Origin: Acidobacteriaceae bacterium
Lineage (GTDB): Bacteria > Acidobacteriota > Terriglobia > Terriglobales > Acidobacteriaceae
Length of the DNA: 59,314 bases
Reading direction: 5' to 3'
Assembly: GCA_003132325.1 (NCBI GenBank)
Contig: PKXK01000075.1
Coordinates: 87,763 to 147,076 of the forward strand
Under the pieces are notes generated by a model. It saw nothing but the letters and a program-made list of their open reading frames with translations. It was not told where the DNA came from and ran no database searches. The position numbers and the translations under genes were made by a program. Shown piece after piece: positions 16,713 through 26,043 of the stretch. Positions within the stretch are counted from its first letter, which is position 1. Each line of letters opens with the position of its first letter.

Positions 16713-17489
16713 TCAGGCTTTGATCTGGTAGCCGCCATCCACCATCAATGCCGTTCCCGTGATAAAGCCGGCCTCGTCACTCGCTAAGAACAGCACGGCG
16801 CTGGCGATCTCCGCTGGAGTAGCAGTACGCTGGAACAACTGTCCTTCGACCAAGGCTTGCTTGACAGCCTGCCAGTCACCACCAAGCCCGGCCTGCACCT
16901 TTAAACTTTCCTCAATCATCGGGGTAAGGACGGCACCGGGATTCACCGAGTTCACGCGAACCTTGTACTCGGCAAAGTCCGCGGCCATGTTTCGCGTGAG
17001 CTGCACCACTGCGCCTTTCGCCGTGCAATATGCCGCTATCCCTTTGAACCCGAGGAACCCGCCGATCGAACCGATATTGACGATCGCACCGCCGCCCGCT
17101 TTGATGATCGCTGGCACCGCGTGCTTGCTCATGCGAAAGACGCCGTCGAGACTCACGGCCATCTGGCGATCCCACACCTCATCGCTGGTTTCCAGGATCG
17201 TGCCATGGGTGGCGATCCCGGCGTTGTTCACCAGGATGTCGAGCCCGCCGAGGTGGGCCACTGCTTCTTCGACGATGCACCGAGCATCTGCCGATTTGGA
17301 GACGTCTCCGACAAGGCCCTTGACGTTCCGACCATTGCTAGAGAGCTGGCCCAGTGCGACGCTGCATGCTTCCGCATTGATGTCACAGAAAGCCACCGCC
17401 GCCCCTTCTTGCAGAAACCGCTCCACGATGCCATATCCGATACCCGAGGCACCGCCAGTGACCAACGCCCTCTTACGTTTCAGCCGCAT
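16713..17489 (-). CDS. Short-chain dehydrogenase/reductase (SDR)
   Basis: A 258-residue classical SDR: TGGASGIG, VAFCDINAEA, the NNAG motif, the serine in NIGSIGGFLG, the Tyr-Lys pair in AAYCTAKGAV, and the C-terminal ITGTALMVDGGYQ. The aspartate after strand 2 suggests NAD(H). It is the first gene of an SDR, FAD oxidase and Fe-S oxidoreductase operon led by operator site B. A GGAGGGGGAAG site precedes the ATG. Confidence 0.92.
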   Translation of the reverse strand: MRLKRKRALVTGGASGIGYGIVERFLQEGAAVAFCDINAEACSVALGQLSSNGRNVKGLVGDVSKSADARCIVEEAVAHLGGLDILVNNAGIATHGTILETSDEVWDRQMAVSLDGVFRMSKHAVPAIIKAGGGAIVNIGSIGGFLGFKGIAAYCTAKGAVVQLTRNMAADFAEYKVRVNSVNPGAVLTPMIEESLKVQAGLGGDWQAVKQALVEGQLFQRTATPAEIASAVLFLASDEAGFITGTALMVDGGYQIKA

Positions 17490-17520
17490 GTCTTCCCCCT
17501 CCGTCAGTCACCAGCAGGAC

Positions 17521-17572
17521 CAAACAACCGTTTGCTTTGTTGCAACCTAGAACAATCCCCGGGGATTGTCAA
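17521..17572 (-). promoter_or_regulatory. Promoter and TetR-like operator B (SDR/FAD/Fe-S operon)
   Basis: On the minus strand, TTGACA (17567-17572), a 17-bp spacer and TAGGTT (17544-17549), with the operator CAAACAACCGTTTG at 17521-17534, nine bases past the -10 box. The 14-mer is identical to site A. The gap 17573-17846 holds no gene; a TATAGT at 17717-17722 could be the -10 box of the divergent molybdenum hydroxylase operon, but I see no good -35 partner. Confidence 0.72.
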
Positions 17573-17846
17573 TGATTTTGCCCGGTCCAGTGCGAAGGAA
17601 ACTTAAACTTCGGAGGATGATTACTGGCTCGTGCGAAAAATCGAACCTTGCCAGATCCGTCGGGAGTGCTCCACGATCACAAATGGTTTTCCCGTACCGC
17701 GAACCTGCAAGACGGGTATAGTATGGTACCGTTTTTGGGATCAAGAAGGACATCCCAAGTTAATTTGTAAAATGGTGAGCGAAGCGATTCGCAACTGAGT
17801 TCTGAAGATCGCTCCCGGCCATGCGGACCCCGGTGGAGTCAAGAAA

Positions 17847-18317
17847 ATGCAGATCGCATTCACGGTAAATGGGAAGTCAGTAAAGGTTGATAGTGATCCC
17901 GGCATGCCGTTGCTCTGGGTCCTGCGCGAGACGCTCGGCCTGACCGGTACGAAGTTCGGTTGTGGAATGGCTTTGTGTGGGGCTTGCACGGTCCACCTCG
18001 ACGGCAAGGAGATACGGTCGTGCAGCACGCCCGTGGGCGAAGTTGCAGACAAGAAGATCACCACGATCGAGGGGCTTGCCGAAAGTGACGCCGTCATTCG
18101 CGCCTGGATCATGGAAGAAGTTCCGCAATGCGGGTACTGTCAACCCGGACAGATCATGACCGCCGCAGCACTGCTCAGCAGTAACCGAAACCCGTCCGAC
18201 GCCGACATCGACACCGCCATGGCCGGGAACATCTGTCGCTGTGGAACCTACCCGGGCATCCGACGTGCGATCCACCGCGCCGCCACCCTGCTTGCGGGGC
18301 AGGTATCCCATGACTGA
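17847..18317 (+). CDS. Molybdenum hydroxylase 2Fe-2S subunit
   Basis: A 156-residue protein of the isoquinoline 1-oxidoreductase alpha/CoxS type. A plant-type 2Fe-2S motif lies in [17 protein letters not shown] followed by RSC. The second 2Fe-2S motif is [10 protein letters not shown] with [22 protein letters not shown] precedes the ATG. It overlaps the large subunit by eight bases. Together the two form a two-subunit hydroxylase without the FAD subunit, so the electrons likely pass to a cytochrome c (compare 22853-23290) instead of NAD or oxygen. Confidence 0.93.
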   Translation: MQIAFTVNGKSVKVDSDPGMPLLWVLRETLGLTGTKFGCGMALCGACTVHLDGKEIRSCSTPVGEVADKKITTIEGLAESDAVIRAWIMEEVPQCGYCQPGQIMTAAALLSSNRNPSDADIDTAMAGNICRCGTYPGIRRAIHRAATLLAGQVSHD

Positions 18318-20454
18318 ACGCGCGCAGCTCAACCGTCGCGAGTTTGTAAGAAACACCGTTGGCGGCATGGCAGGTCTCGTCATCGGCTTCTACTTGCCGA
18401 CTGCGCCAGCGGCCGCGGAAAGTTCCCCCTCGGCCTCGTTTGCTCCCAATGCGTTCATCCGCATCGCTCCCGACGACTCCATCACAATTCTGATCAACAA
18501 ATCAGAGATGGGACAGGGCGTATACACATCCCTGCCGATGATTGCAGCCGAAGAACTCGATGCCGACTGGACGAAGGTCCGTGCGGAATCCGCTCCCGTG
18601 GCGCCTGCATACAACCACACGGTTTACGGCACTCAGATGACAGGCGGCAGTTCAAGCGTGAGCTCTTCCTATGCCCAGTTGCGGAAAGCGGGCGCGGTGG
18701 CGCGCTCGATGCTGATCACCGCCGCTGCCACTACCTGGGGCGTACCTGCTTCCGCGTGCACGGCAGAAAACGGTTTTGTCTCTTCCGGATCTCATCGCAC
18801 CTCCTACGGCCAGCTCGCCGAGAAAGCGGCGCAGCTTTCACCGCCCGCTGAAGTCACCCTGAAAAACCCGAAGGACTTCCGCATCATCGGGAAACCCATG
18901 GCACGGCTTGATACGCGAGAGAAAGCGATGGGTGCGGGAGTCTTTGGTATCGACGTCAAAGTGCCCGGCATGTTGGTGGCCGTCGTCGCGCGTCCGCCAG
19001 TGTTCGGCGGCCGGGCCGCCAGCTTCGATGCCACCAAGACAAAAAGTGTCGCGGGAGTGCGGCACGTCGTGTCCATCGACAGCGGAATTGCGGTCGTAGC
19101 GGACGGTTTCTGGGCGGCGACTCGCGGTCGGAATGCGCTCGAGGTCAAGTGGGATTCGGGTGCGGGCCCCCTGCTTGACTCGCAGGCGCAGCGAAAGGAG
19201 TACGCGGAACTGGCGGAGAAGCCAGGCGCTGTTGCCCGAACAGACGGCGATGCCCTCGCTGCGATCAACGCCTCCACCCGCAAGTTGGAAGCCGTGTATG
19301 AATTTCCTTACTTGGCGCACGCGACGATGGAACCCTTGAACTGCGTCGCCGACGTGCGCTCCGACTCGTGTGAGATCTGGACGGGTACCCAAGTCCAGAC
19401 AATGGATCGGGACGCCGCTGCCGAGATTACTGGGCTCCCGAAAGACAAGGTTCGCCTTCACACCATGCTGCTGGGTGGTGGCTTCGGTCGCCGCGCTTGT
19501 CCCAGCGGTCATTTTGTGCGTGAAGCAGTTCAGATATCCAAGCAGGTGAAGTGTCCAGTCAAGGTCATTTGGACGCGCGAAGACGACATGCGCGGCGGGT
19601 ATTACCGCCCCGCCTACCACCACAAGATCGCCGGTGCGCTGGACGCCAACGGCTTCCCGCTGGCTTGGGCGCAAACTGTCGTTGGCCAGTCCATCATTGC
19701 AGGAACGCCCTTCGAGCCTGGTTTTATAAAGAATGGGATCGACCCTACGTCGGTGGAAGGGGCGGCCGATTTGCCCTATGCAATTCCTAACGTACTGGTA
19801 GATCTGCACACGACAAAGGCTCCGGTTCCGGTCTTGTGGATGCGTTCGGTCGGACACACCCATACCGCATTCATCGTGGAAAGCTTCCTCGACGAGATGG
19901 CTCATGCCGCCGGCAAAGACAGCTACGAATATCGCCGCAGCTTGCTTCGCGATCATCCCCGGCACAACGGCGCCCTCGAACTGGCCGCCGAGAAAGCCGG
20001 CTGGGGCCAACCCCTGCCCAAGGGAAGAGGTCGTGGAATCGCCGTTCATGAGTCTTTCGGTAGCTACGTTGCGTACGTTGCGGAAGTATCCGTGGGAAGC
20101 GACGGCACGCCTCGCGTCCATCGAGTAGTCGGTGCGGTCGATTGTGGACAAGTGGTCAATCCGGCGATCATCAAGGCACAAATTCAGGGTGCGGTCGTCT
20201 TTGCCCTGTCAGCGGCCATGTATGGGGAGATCACGTTCCAGAATGGCCAGGTGCAGCAGAGCAATTTCAACGACTATCCGGTCGCGCGTATAGAGGAGTG
20301 CCCGGAGATTGAGGTGCACATCGTCCCCAGTTCTGAACCTCACGGAGGAATCGGCGAACCCGGAGTTCCGCCGCTAGCCCCGGCGGTGTGCAACGCGATC
20401 TTCGCTGCTACCGGTCGGCGCATTCGTCGTCTACCGATCAAGAGCGGAACGTAA
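18310..20454 (+). CDS. Molybdenum hydroxylase large subunit, Tat-exported
   Basis: A 714-residue xanthine-dehydrogenase-family molybdopterin subunit of the IorB type. The N-terminus has a twin-arginine signal ([10 protein letters not shown] followed by [12 protein letters not shown] and PTAPAAAE), so the complex probably acts in the periplasm. Molybdopterin marks include [35 protein letters not shown] and the C-terminal [19 protein letters not shown] with the catalytic glutamate. The ATG at 18310 is chosen because it gives the Tat signal directly. Family members hydroxylate N-heterocycles or oxidise aldehydes; the substrate here is not clear. Confidence 0.92.
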   Translation: MTERAQLNRREFVRNTVGGMAGLVIGFYLPTAPAAAESSPSASFAPNAFIRIAPDDSITILINKSEMGQGVYTSLPMIAAEELDADWTKVRAESAPVAPAYNHTVYGTQMTGGSSSVSSSYAQLRKAGAVARSMLITAAATTWGVPASACTAENGFVSSGSHRTSYGQLAEKAAQLSPPAEVTLKNPKDFRIIGKPMARLDTREKAMGAGVFGIDVKVPGMLVAVVARPPVFGGRAASFDATKTKSVAGVRHVVSIDSGIAVVADGFWAATRGRNALEVKWDSGAGPLLDSQAQRKEYAELAEKPGAVARTDGDALAAINASTRKLEAVYEFPYLAHATMEPLNCVADVRSDSCEIWTGTQVQTMDRDAAAEITGLPKDKVRLHTMLLGGGFGRRACPSGHFVREAVQISKQVKCPVKVIWTREDDMRGGYYRPAYHHKIAGALDANGFPLAWAQTVVGQSIIAGTPFEPGFIKNGIDPTSVEGAADLPYAIPNVLVDLHTTKAPVPVLWMRSVGHTHTAFIVESFLDEMAHAAGKDSYEYRRSLLRDHPRHNGALELAAEKAGWGQPLPKGRGRGIAVHESFGSYVAYVAEVSVGSDGTPRVHRVVGAVDCGQVVNPAIIKAQIQGAVVFALSAAMYGEITFQNGQVQQSNFNDYPVARIEECPEIEVHIVPSSEPHGGIGEPGVPPLAPAVCNAIFAATGRRIRRLPIKSGT

Positions 20455-20773
20455 GGGAAGAACCAACTTTGAGGGCCCACAGCGGGTCCGCGCGCTCTTA
20501 ATCGAGGGGTGCAACGTGGTTGCTCTAGTGCAAGGCCCTCACAGCGCCGGTGGAATTCGTTTCCCTGGGACACCGCCGACCACCTGTCGGCTCGGCCACA
20601 AATAGTCGAGTCGGGTTCGGTGTATCTTCCAGGTGCCGTTCATCTTTTTGTACTCGTCATCGTATATCCCAAGCAGTAAAAGCGGACTGTTGGCAAAGTG
20701 GGTGACCATGTCAATCAGATAGCACCTGCCCTCGGCGGAATCGGGCGTTTTAATCTCGACCCAGTGGTTAGTA

Positions 20774-21667
20774 GAGCGTGTTTCATAAATAGGTTCGGCC
20801 TCATGGCAGATACTTACGGATGAGGCGGGTTCGCTGATGAGCTTCTGTCATGAAGAAACGGCAGAAGTTGTTGACCGACGAGCAGTGGGAGTTGGTGGAG
20901 CCCATGTTGCCCCCGCCCCGGCGGCGGCGGGATAATCGGGGCCGGCCTTGGGCATCGAATCGGGGTTGTTTCGAGGGCATTCTGTGGGTTCTACAGACCG
21001 GCGCGGCGTGGCGATTCTTGCCGGACGAGTTTCCCTCGCCTTCGACCTGCTGGCGGCGGCTCAAGCAATGGGAAGACGAAGGCGTTTGGCTAAATGCGTG
21101 GCGCACATTGCTGGGGGCGCTGGATGAAGAAGGTCTGCTGCAGTGGGACGAGACCTTCCTGGATGGCAGTTTTGCTCCGGCGAAAAAAGGGGCTCTGCCG
21201 TCGGGAAAACCAAGCGGGGCAAGGGGACAAAGTGGATGGTACTGGTCGACGGTTAAGGTCTTCCGCTGGGAGTTCGGCTGGAAAGTGCCACTCCGCACGA
21301 AGTTACGCTTGCGGAGGCCACGCTCCAGGAAGTCTCGGTTCCGCGACCCCAAGGCCGTCCGCGACAAAAGCCGGAAAGGGTAATTGCCGACACCGCCTAC
21401 GATTCGGACCCGTTGCGCCAACGACTGAAGAAACGCGGCATCGAGTTGATCGCGCCTTACCGGGAGAACAATCGCCACCGGCGCTACGAAGATGGGCGCA
21501 AATTGCGACGCTACAAGCGGCGTTGGATCGTCGAACGAACCAACTCCTGGCTTGGCCAGTTCCGACGATTGCTGGTGCGTCATGAGCATCTGCTCTCCAC
21601 TTATCGCGCTTTCTTCTACCTCGCCTGCTTCTGGATTACGCTGAGACATTGTTTATGAAATACGCTC
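20774..21667 (+). mobile_element. IS5-family element (IS427-like), 894 bp
   Basis: Terminal inverted repeats begin GAGCGTGTTTCATAAA on the left and GAGCGTATTTCATAAA on the right (complement), 15 of 16 matching. It is flanked by a TA duplication (20772-20773 and 21668-21669). One transposase lies inside in two overlapping frames. TA duplication, size and frameshifted DDE transposase fit the IS427 subgroup. It lies within an NTF2-like gene. Confidence 0.88.
20850..21658 (+). pseudogene. IS5-family transposase, two frames, with an extra nonsense codon
   Basis: Frame 1 (from 20850) encodes MKKRQKLLTDEQWELVEPML to DETFLDGSFAPAKK. At the A6 run 21183-21188 a -1 slip leads to RGSAVGKTKRGKGTKWMVLV, the normal continuation in this family. 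In that second frame a TAA at 21254-21256 stands where relatives have glutamine (DGQGLPLG), a single C-to-T change. The rest (VADTAYDSDP-like region, GIELIAPYRENN, KRRWIVERTNSWLGQFRRLL) is intact to the stop at 21658. The frameshift is typical; the nonsense codon probably makes this copy inactive. Confidence 0.85.
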
Positions 21668-21969
21668 TAGTCACGTGCAGGTACGGGTAGGATCCGTTCT
21701 TGAGTTTGTCCATCTCAGTGTGGACTGCCTCATAATTCTTGCGAAGCTCCTCTTTGCCGATCCACGTGCCATGAACTCCAAACTCACAAACGACATCATC
21801 GGTAAAGAGCGCCGCTAAACTGTCCAGGTCGTTGCTGTCAAAGTAGTGAGAGTAGAGAATCCTGAGCTTCTTGATCTTCTCTATCTCGACTAAGGCTTCT
21901 ATGTCCGTCACGTTATTGGCTCCCTGCTTGAATTAGCGGTTCTGGGCTGGGCTCTATTGGCAGATGCAG

Positions 21970-22503
21970 TTAGTGGTTGAACCGGCGATACATAGGATGT
22001 TGAACTCGCAAGTCGTCCGCGACATGCAGGCCCTGGAGCGTTCCGGGGCCGAACTCCCGAATGGCTACGTCAAACACACCGTGCACTAAGTGGTTTCGAC
22101 GACTGATGCGCCACTCCTTGCCTCGCTTGTGGAGTTGGTCCAGGTATCGCCCCCAGTATTGGCGGGCAGCGACGACGCCGTCCGGCAAAGTCTCGATAGT
22201 CAGAGCGATGCCAAGACTCTCGGCCTCGGCGTATTGGCCGTTGACTTCGAGTTGATCACAGACCAGCATGTGAAATGGGCGCACGGCGGCTCGCTCAATC
22301 TCGATAAAGGCACGTACGTATTCTTCGCCCGAGCCTTTGAAAAACCCGTAGTCCACGGCGGCATCCGGCCAAATCGTATCGGAAAGAGCTTCGGGGTCGC
22401 GCCAGTCGAGTGCCGGACTGTACCGGGAAAGCACTTTTCTGCAAGCTGCCTCGTCCAGAAACGTGAGGACTTGCGTCTGATCTGGTACGCCGGGCTTGTC
22501 CAT
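21970..22503 (-). CDS. NTF2/SnoaL-like protein
   Basis: A 177-residue protein with one NTF2-like domain: CRKVLSRYSPALDWRDPEAL, WPDAAVDYGFF, VRPFHMLVCDQLEVNG, YWGRYLDQLHKRGKEWRISRR and HLVHGVFDV. The pattern of a helix, an acidic D/W pair and a C-terminal sheet is typical of limonene-hydroxylase/SnoaL-like dehydratases or isomerases. A strong AAGGAGG precedes the ATG. It lies 58 bp upstream of the interrupted NTF2-like gene in the same direction, so the two were probably co-transcribed. The function is unknown. Confidence 0.8.
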   Translation of the reverse strand: MDKPGVPDQTQVLTFLDEAACRKVLSRYSPALDWRDPEALSDTIWPDAAVDYGFFKGSGEEYVRAFIEIERAAVRPFHMLVCDQLEVNGQYAEAESLGIALTIETLPDGVVAARQYWGRYLDQLHKRGKEWRISRRNHLVHGVFDVAIREFGPGTLQGLHVADDLRVQHPMYRRFNH

Positions 22504-22852
22504 CGTGCCTCCTTATCGCCGGCTACTGTAACTCAGCTTCTCAGCGTCATTGATCATCAAGTCTACCGCTACATCCTATCTGCACGATGCTGAGCTTTTT
22601 GCGCGAGACTCGCGTCCGATCCTAACGCGGGCCGAGGAGCTCCAGCGGACCACGGAGCGAAGCTGGTGGAATCAACGACGTCGGCCGGTTTCGGTGCACA
22701 CGATGGCCGCTAGACCGCGCTGGCTTGCGTGTTCGCGGATGCGGTCCGTTCGTCGTAATAAGGACACTATTTCTGCTTGCACTGCCGCAAGCAGAGCGCA
22801 GCATTCCGTCGCGGCGCGAGAGTGAAAGGACTCCCGGCGCTCGCGCGGGATG
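22504..22852 (-). other. Intergenic region without a recognisable gene
   Basis: About 350 bp between the cytochrome c gene and the NTF2-like gene. The short open frames here are shadows with no family similarity. No tRNA, clear terminator or operator of the CAAAC type is visible. Confidence 0.5.
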
Positions 22853-23290
22853 TTACTTCTTCTGCAAAGACTCGATGTACTTGTTCAGATTGGCGACACG
22901 CTGCTGCACCTCGGCGTCGTGTCCTCCGCTGATGCTCCAGAACAGTTGGCCCCAGACCGGCATATCCTTGCTCCCGTGGGCGGCTGGTACATCCTCTCCG
23001 GAAATCATCGCGGAAACCTTCATCGCGGGATACTTGCCTCCGTTCTTGCTTGCCAACGCGGTCAGATCGGTTGGCGGTACCTTCAAGGCATCCGCCGCCG
23101 GTCCCTTCCCTTTGGCGTCGATACCGTGGCAGACGGCGCAATAACTCTTGTACATCTCCGGCCCCGACACTGCAGAAGTGGTTTTGATCGGGACATGTTT
23201 GATTTCTTTCTTTGGTTCTTGAGCCGACGCCATCATCCCCAAGGCAATTACTACGGCAAAGACTGTACAAAGCCTTCTTCGAGCGCTCAT
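22853..23290 (-). CDS. Secreted mono-haem cytochrome c
   Basis: A 145-residue protein with an N-terminal signal peptide (MSARRRLCTVFAVVIALGMM, cleavage likely after ASA) and one class I cytochrome c domain: the haem-binding CAVCH in MYKSYCAVCHGIDAKGKGPA, and a probable axial methionine in KDMPVWGQLFW. It should act in the periplasm. It follows the nitroreductase-like gene by 66 bp in the same direction. It is a plausible electron acceptor for the exported molybdenum hydroxylase or the PQQ dehydrogenase of the island; that partnership is inference. Confidence 0.88.
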   Translation of the reverse strand: MSARRRLCTVFAVVIALGMMASAQEPKKEIKHVPIKTTSAVSGPEMYKSYCAVCHGIDAKGKGPAADALKVPPTDLTALASKNGGKYPAMKVSAMISGEDVPAAHGSKDMPVWGQLFWSISGGHDAEVQQRVANLNKYIESLQKK

Positions 23291-23356
23291 GATTTCCTCC
23301 TCAGAATTTAACTTCCGCCTCGTTTCACACTGCGTACAACAGGTAATCTCACTCCC

Positions 23357-24643
23357 TCAACGATTGTGGGCTCCGTGCCAGTCTTGCATGTGTTTTCTCA
23401 CCGTATCGGAGATGAGCTTTTCCTGATAGAACTTGGCGTAGAAATCCAGGTCAACATGGTGGACGCCCACATAAACCGGGATTGACATCGTGTCATACGC
23501 CGCCGGAAAGCGGCCGTACTTGTCATACGTGTAATTGCACAAATCCTTGATGCATTCAACGACCTCTCCCGGCACGGTCGCCATGCCTTTCGCAAACGAT
23601 TTCTGATCCCGGAACGGCGATATGGGATTGTCGGGGGAGAAAATCGCACCCTCGCCATACTTGCTGTCATGAACGGCCTGAACTACGTCCCCCATTGACT
23701 TGTAATACGGGGGGCACATGCCTTCGAGTTCCTTAATACCGTCAAGCCCCACTGGATTGGGCATCCCCTGCTTGTCGGCCGTGAATCGAAACCCCAGTCC
23801 GCGAGTCATTGGCGTGCCGCCCATCACGATGATGGGGACATACCCGGCGTGGGGGAAAGCGCCCAACCCCAGGGTCTCCGCCATCAGCAGCAGGTTTTGG
23901 GTCATGAATGCTGCCTCAAAGGAAATCGCAATCACGCACAGGTTCATGAAATACGACAGCGGTGCGGCCTTGGTAAGTCCGAGCTTGTTAACCCATTTCT
24001 CAATTCCGGCCGGCTTGTTGGTTTGATCGTCGACAATCTTGTACTTCTCGTACTGCACCATCACAAACAATGAGTTGATGATTTCGTAATTCGGGTTGAC
24101 GATCGGCATGAACAGGGTCTGTCCGGGGCGGTTGGACGAAGGCATGTTCAGTCGCACGAACGCGGTCTCGGGGATATCGATTCGTTTGTCCTGCAGGCGA
24201 ACGACGTCCTGGTCGAAGGTTTCCGTCAGGGCCTCCAGATCGGCTTCGCTTTCGATGTGAACCGCTTTCGTGGCTTCCCGTGGACGATAGAGGAACACTC
24301 CGTCGTCGTTCATGAACATCAGCCGGGTGGTGTGGCTGTTGCAGGGACTGGGAAAAGTCCAACCCGGATGACGCACTTGGGTACTGCAACCAAGCTGACT
24401 ATCGATGTCCGAAAGCACCAGTCCTGTAGGACCTGCAGCGGCCCAGCAGAGTAGGGCAAGCTCCTGCTTCGTTAAAGGAACCGTCTCATGGGTGGAGGAG
24501 TATTTCGTGCCCGCCGTATTCAACTGGCCGCCTAAAGCGAATCGCCGGGAACGGCGGTGTGCGAGAGCCTGCACCAGCGAAGATCGATATACGGATAAGA
24601 TCCTCTCGGATGCAAGGGTGGGCTTTTCGGCAAAGGTTGACAT
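23357..24643 (-). CDS. Nitroreductase-superfamily-like protein (428 aa)
   Basis: The start is at MSTFAEKPTL, supported by GGGAGG. The N-terminal half shows nitroreductase-like marks: AHRRSRRFALGG, GTKYSSTHETVPLTKQELAL and LLCWAAAGPTGL. A later helix EAAFMTQNLLLMAETLGLGA is typical of FMN-binding nitroreductase/SagB-like proteins. At 428 residues it is about twice the usual nitroreductase length, with a long insert and a C-terminal extension ending in DTVRKHMQDWHGAH. I infer an FMN-dependent reductase of unknown substrate. A promoter with an operator lies about 140 bp upstream. Confidence 0.6.
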   Translation of the reverse strand: MSTFAEKPTLASERILSVYRSSLVQALAHRRSRRFALGGQLNTAGTKYSSTHETVPLTKQELALLCWAAAGPTGLVLSDIDSQLGCSTQVRHPGWTFPSPCNSHTTRLMFMNDDGVFLYRPREATKAVHIESEADLEALTETFDQDVVRLQDKRIDIPETAFVRLNMPSSNRPGQTLFMPIVNPNYEIINSLFVMVQYEKYKIVDDQTNKPAGIEKWVNKLGLTKAAPLSYFMNLCVIAISFEAAFMTQNLLLMAETLGLGAFPHAGYVPIIVMGGTPMTRGLGFRFTADKQGMPNPVGLDGIKELEGMCPPYYKSMGDVVQAVHDSKYGEGAIFSPDNPISPFRDQKSFAKGMATVPGEVVECIKDLCNYTYDKYGRFPAAYDTMSIPVYVGVHHVDLDFYAKFYQEKLISDTVRKHMQDWHGAHNR

Positions 24644-24784
24644 CGCTACCTCCCTGTTCAGGCAGACAGCCGTCAGAATGTTCTGTTCGCAGGCGGTTTG
24701 GTCGAATTGTTCAAACTCGTTCGGTGGTGGACAGTTGGCGAGAACCAATCACCGCCCGCAAGGTGATCTTGCCTGATCGGGCAA

Positions 24785-24813
24785 AGTAAAACAAACGTTT
24801 GGAAGGTTGTCAA
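24785..24813 (-). promoter_or_regulatory. Promoter and TetR-like operator C (nitroreductase-like gene)
   Basis: On the minus strand, TTGACA (24808-24813), a 17-bp spacer and TTTACT (24785-24790). The palindrome CAAACGTTTG (24792-24801) lies between the two boxes, so a bound repressor would block polymerase directly. The core CAAACGTTTGG is shared with site F. The 5' leader before the ATG at 24643 is about 135 bases and holds no clear gene. Confidence 0.65.
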
Positions 24814-24948
24814 GGACCAGCGTCACAGTTTGCTGGTTTCCGAAGTGGGCGGGAAGAAGACGACGACACGCTGACGTCCTCGATTCAAATGGAGGAGTGA
24901 ATGCGAGGCAAAGGGGGGGCGCCGCCGCTTCCGGGTTCGTCTGAAATC

Positions 24949-25194
24949 TCAGTTCGTCGGTGCGCCGGGTCGCTTCGACCAATGGAGCAGAGCGCGGAAT
25001 GGCGCCAGGACCAGAAACAAGATTACCTTCGGACGCAGCATCAAACACATGATGGCGAGGATCTCGTGCGGGGGAACAACAATCTGCGAATCCCACACTC
25101 CCATCTGCCCAACCATTATGAGGTTGCTGCCGTCAGGGGTGATCTCCTTGAGCTGGACGGTCATCTCGCCGGCTTGCGAAATCATCTTTGCCAT
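24949..25194 (-). CDS. Small protein of unknown function (81 aa)
   Basis: Starts MAKMISQAGEMTVQLKEITP after GGAGGA. The first part is polar; residues about 40-68 form a hydrophobic segment (ILAIMCLMLRPKVILFLVLA), so it could be a single-pass membrane protein. It follows the acetoacetate-decarboxylase-like gene by about 50 bp in the same direction and is likely in its transcript. I do not recognise the family. Confidence 0.55.
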   Translation of the reverse strand: MAKMISQAGEMTVQLKEITPDGSNLIMVGQMGVWDSQIVVPPHEILAIMCLMLRPKVILFLVLAPFRALLHWSKRPGAPTN

Positions 25195-25245
25195 CGGGTT
25201 GTCCTCCAAGGTAATCATTCCAGGTGGGTCCGGAACAAACCTGAC

Positions 25246-26022
25246 CTAAACCAGCTTCTTTAGTATTTTTCCGAAGGGTGTGAGAATGTTCTCGAAACAC
25301 CCGTAGTAACCCGCGAGTACTCGCGTTGGAGTCAACCGGTGGAGCGGGTCCCGGCCGGAGCAGACGGGATAAGCGATCTCTCCGGAACCAGCCCAGAATT
25401 CCAGCCGTCCATCCGAACCTTGGCGCGGCACGAGCTCCGCTCGTGTGAGGATCAACTCCGCGCACTGCGGCTTGGGTTCTTCCGGGTGAGGAATGATGCG
25501 CAGGCTCAGCACCGGCAGAAAACCAATTTCCTCCGGCTTGGCCTCGCGTTCCAGAGGTCCCACAGAAATCTGCATGAGACGCGCGCCATTGCGGGTCAAA
25601 GTACCGGTCACAACACCAGAACCGGCGGGCTCGAGTATTTCGACCTCGCCAAACTTCTTCTGGTGTCCCCAGACTTCGCGGCCGGCAGCAAACCACTCCT
25701 CTGGATTCGGTCCGAGGTACACCACGAGCGGGTAGAAATACAGTTCGCCTCGGAAACGAACCGTGACTCCGGCGCCGGCTTCGCGGTAAGGACCTCCCAT
25801 GGTGGAGTGCGCATGAGTTGCACACCAGACTGCGGCCACGGGCGGATCGGAAGCGGCATTGACTTCCTCCGGCAACAGCGATTCCACAAAATCCTTATCG
25901 GTTTCAAAGACCACCATCAGTTGCCAGCGCTGACGCGTGATCACCGGAAAGGCGCGGGGCGAGTACAGCGGCGCGAAAGCGGGCTGCGTCCAGGGCAGAT
26001 CCTCGATTTTGAGAGTTCCCAA
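25246..26022 (-). CDS. Acetoacetate decarboxylase (ADC) family protein
   Basis: About 258 residues. The ADC-family core is visible: ELYFYPLVVYLGPNPEEW, then AAGREVWGHQKKFGEVEI with the Schiff-base-type lysine region, and LPVLSLRIIPHPEE. ADC-family enzymes decarboxylate 3-oxo acids or act as aldolase/dehydratase-like Schiff-base enzymes. No ATG fits the N-terminus. A TTG at 26022 with GGGGGG just upstream is the best start; another TTG at 26046 lies inside operator D. The start is therefore uncertain. In the island the protein may act on a 3-oxo acid intermediate. Confidence 0.78.
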   Translation of the reverse strand: MGTLKIEDLPWTQPAFAPLYSPRAFPVITRQRWQLMVVFETDKDFVESLLPEEVNAASDPPVAAVWCATHAHSTMGGPYREAGAGVTVRFRGELYFYPLVVYLGPNPEEWFAAGREVWGHQKKFGEVEILEPAGSGVVTGTLTRNGARLMQISVGPLEREAKPEEIGFLPVLSLRIIPHPEEPKPQCAELILTRAELVPRQGSDGRLEFWAGSGEIAYPVCSGRDPLHRLTPTRVLAGYYGCFENILTPFGKILKKLV

Positions 26023-26043
26023 TGCGCCCCCCAGTAATTCAAG

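Larger units (their letters stand above)
20539..21911 (-). pseudogene. NTF2/SnoaL-like gene split by an IS5-type insertion
   Basis: The 5' part (21911-21668, GTG start) encodes MTDIEALVEIEKIKKL to SYPYLHVT; the 3' part (20773-20539) encodes TNHWVEIKTPDSAEG to RIPPAL before a TGA. Removing 20774-21667 and one copy of the TA duplication rejoins the frame exactly as HVTTNHWVEI, giving 477 nt and 158 residues. The joined protein is a normal-length NTF2/SnoaL-like protein. As it stands, the 5' part reads into the insertion and ends after RAYFINNVSA. Confidence 0.88.

Noticed and set aside
18838-20181. 447-residue minus-strand frame opposite the molybdenum hydroxylase
   Set aside because: No recognisable motif; the plus-strand frame has all molybdopterin signatures.
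22504-22852. Possible tRNA or small RNA in the gap
   Set aside because: No cloverleaf, anticodon loop or CCA-type end could be drawn; only scattered short stems.
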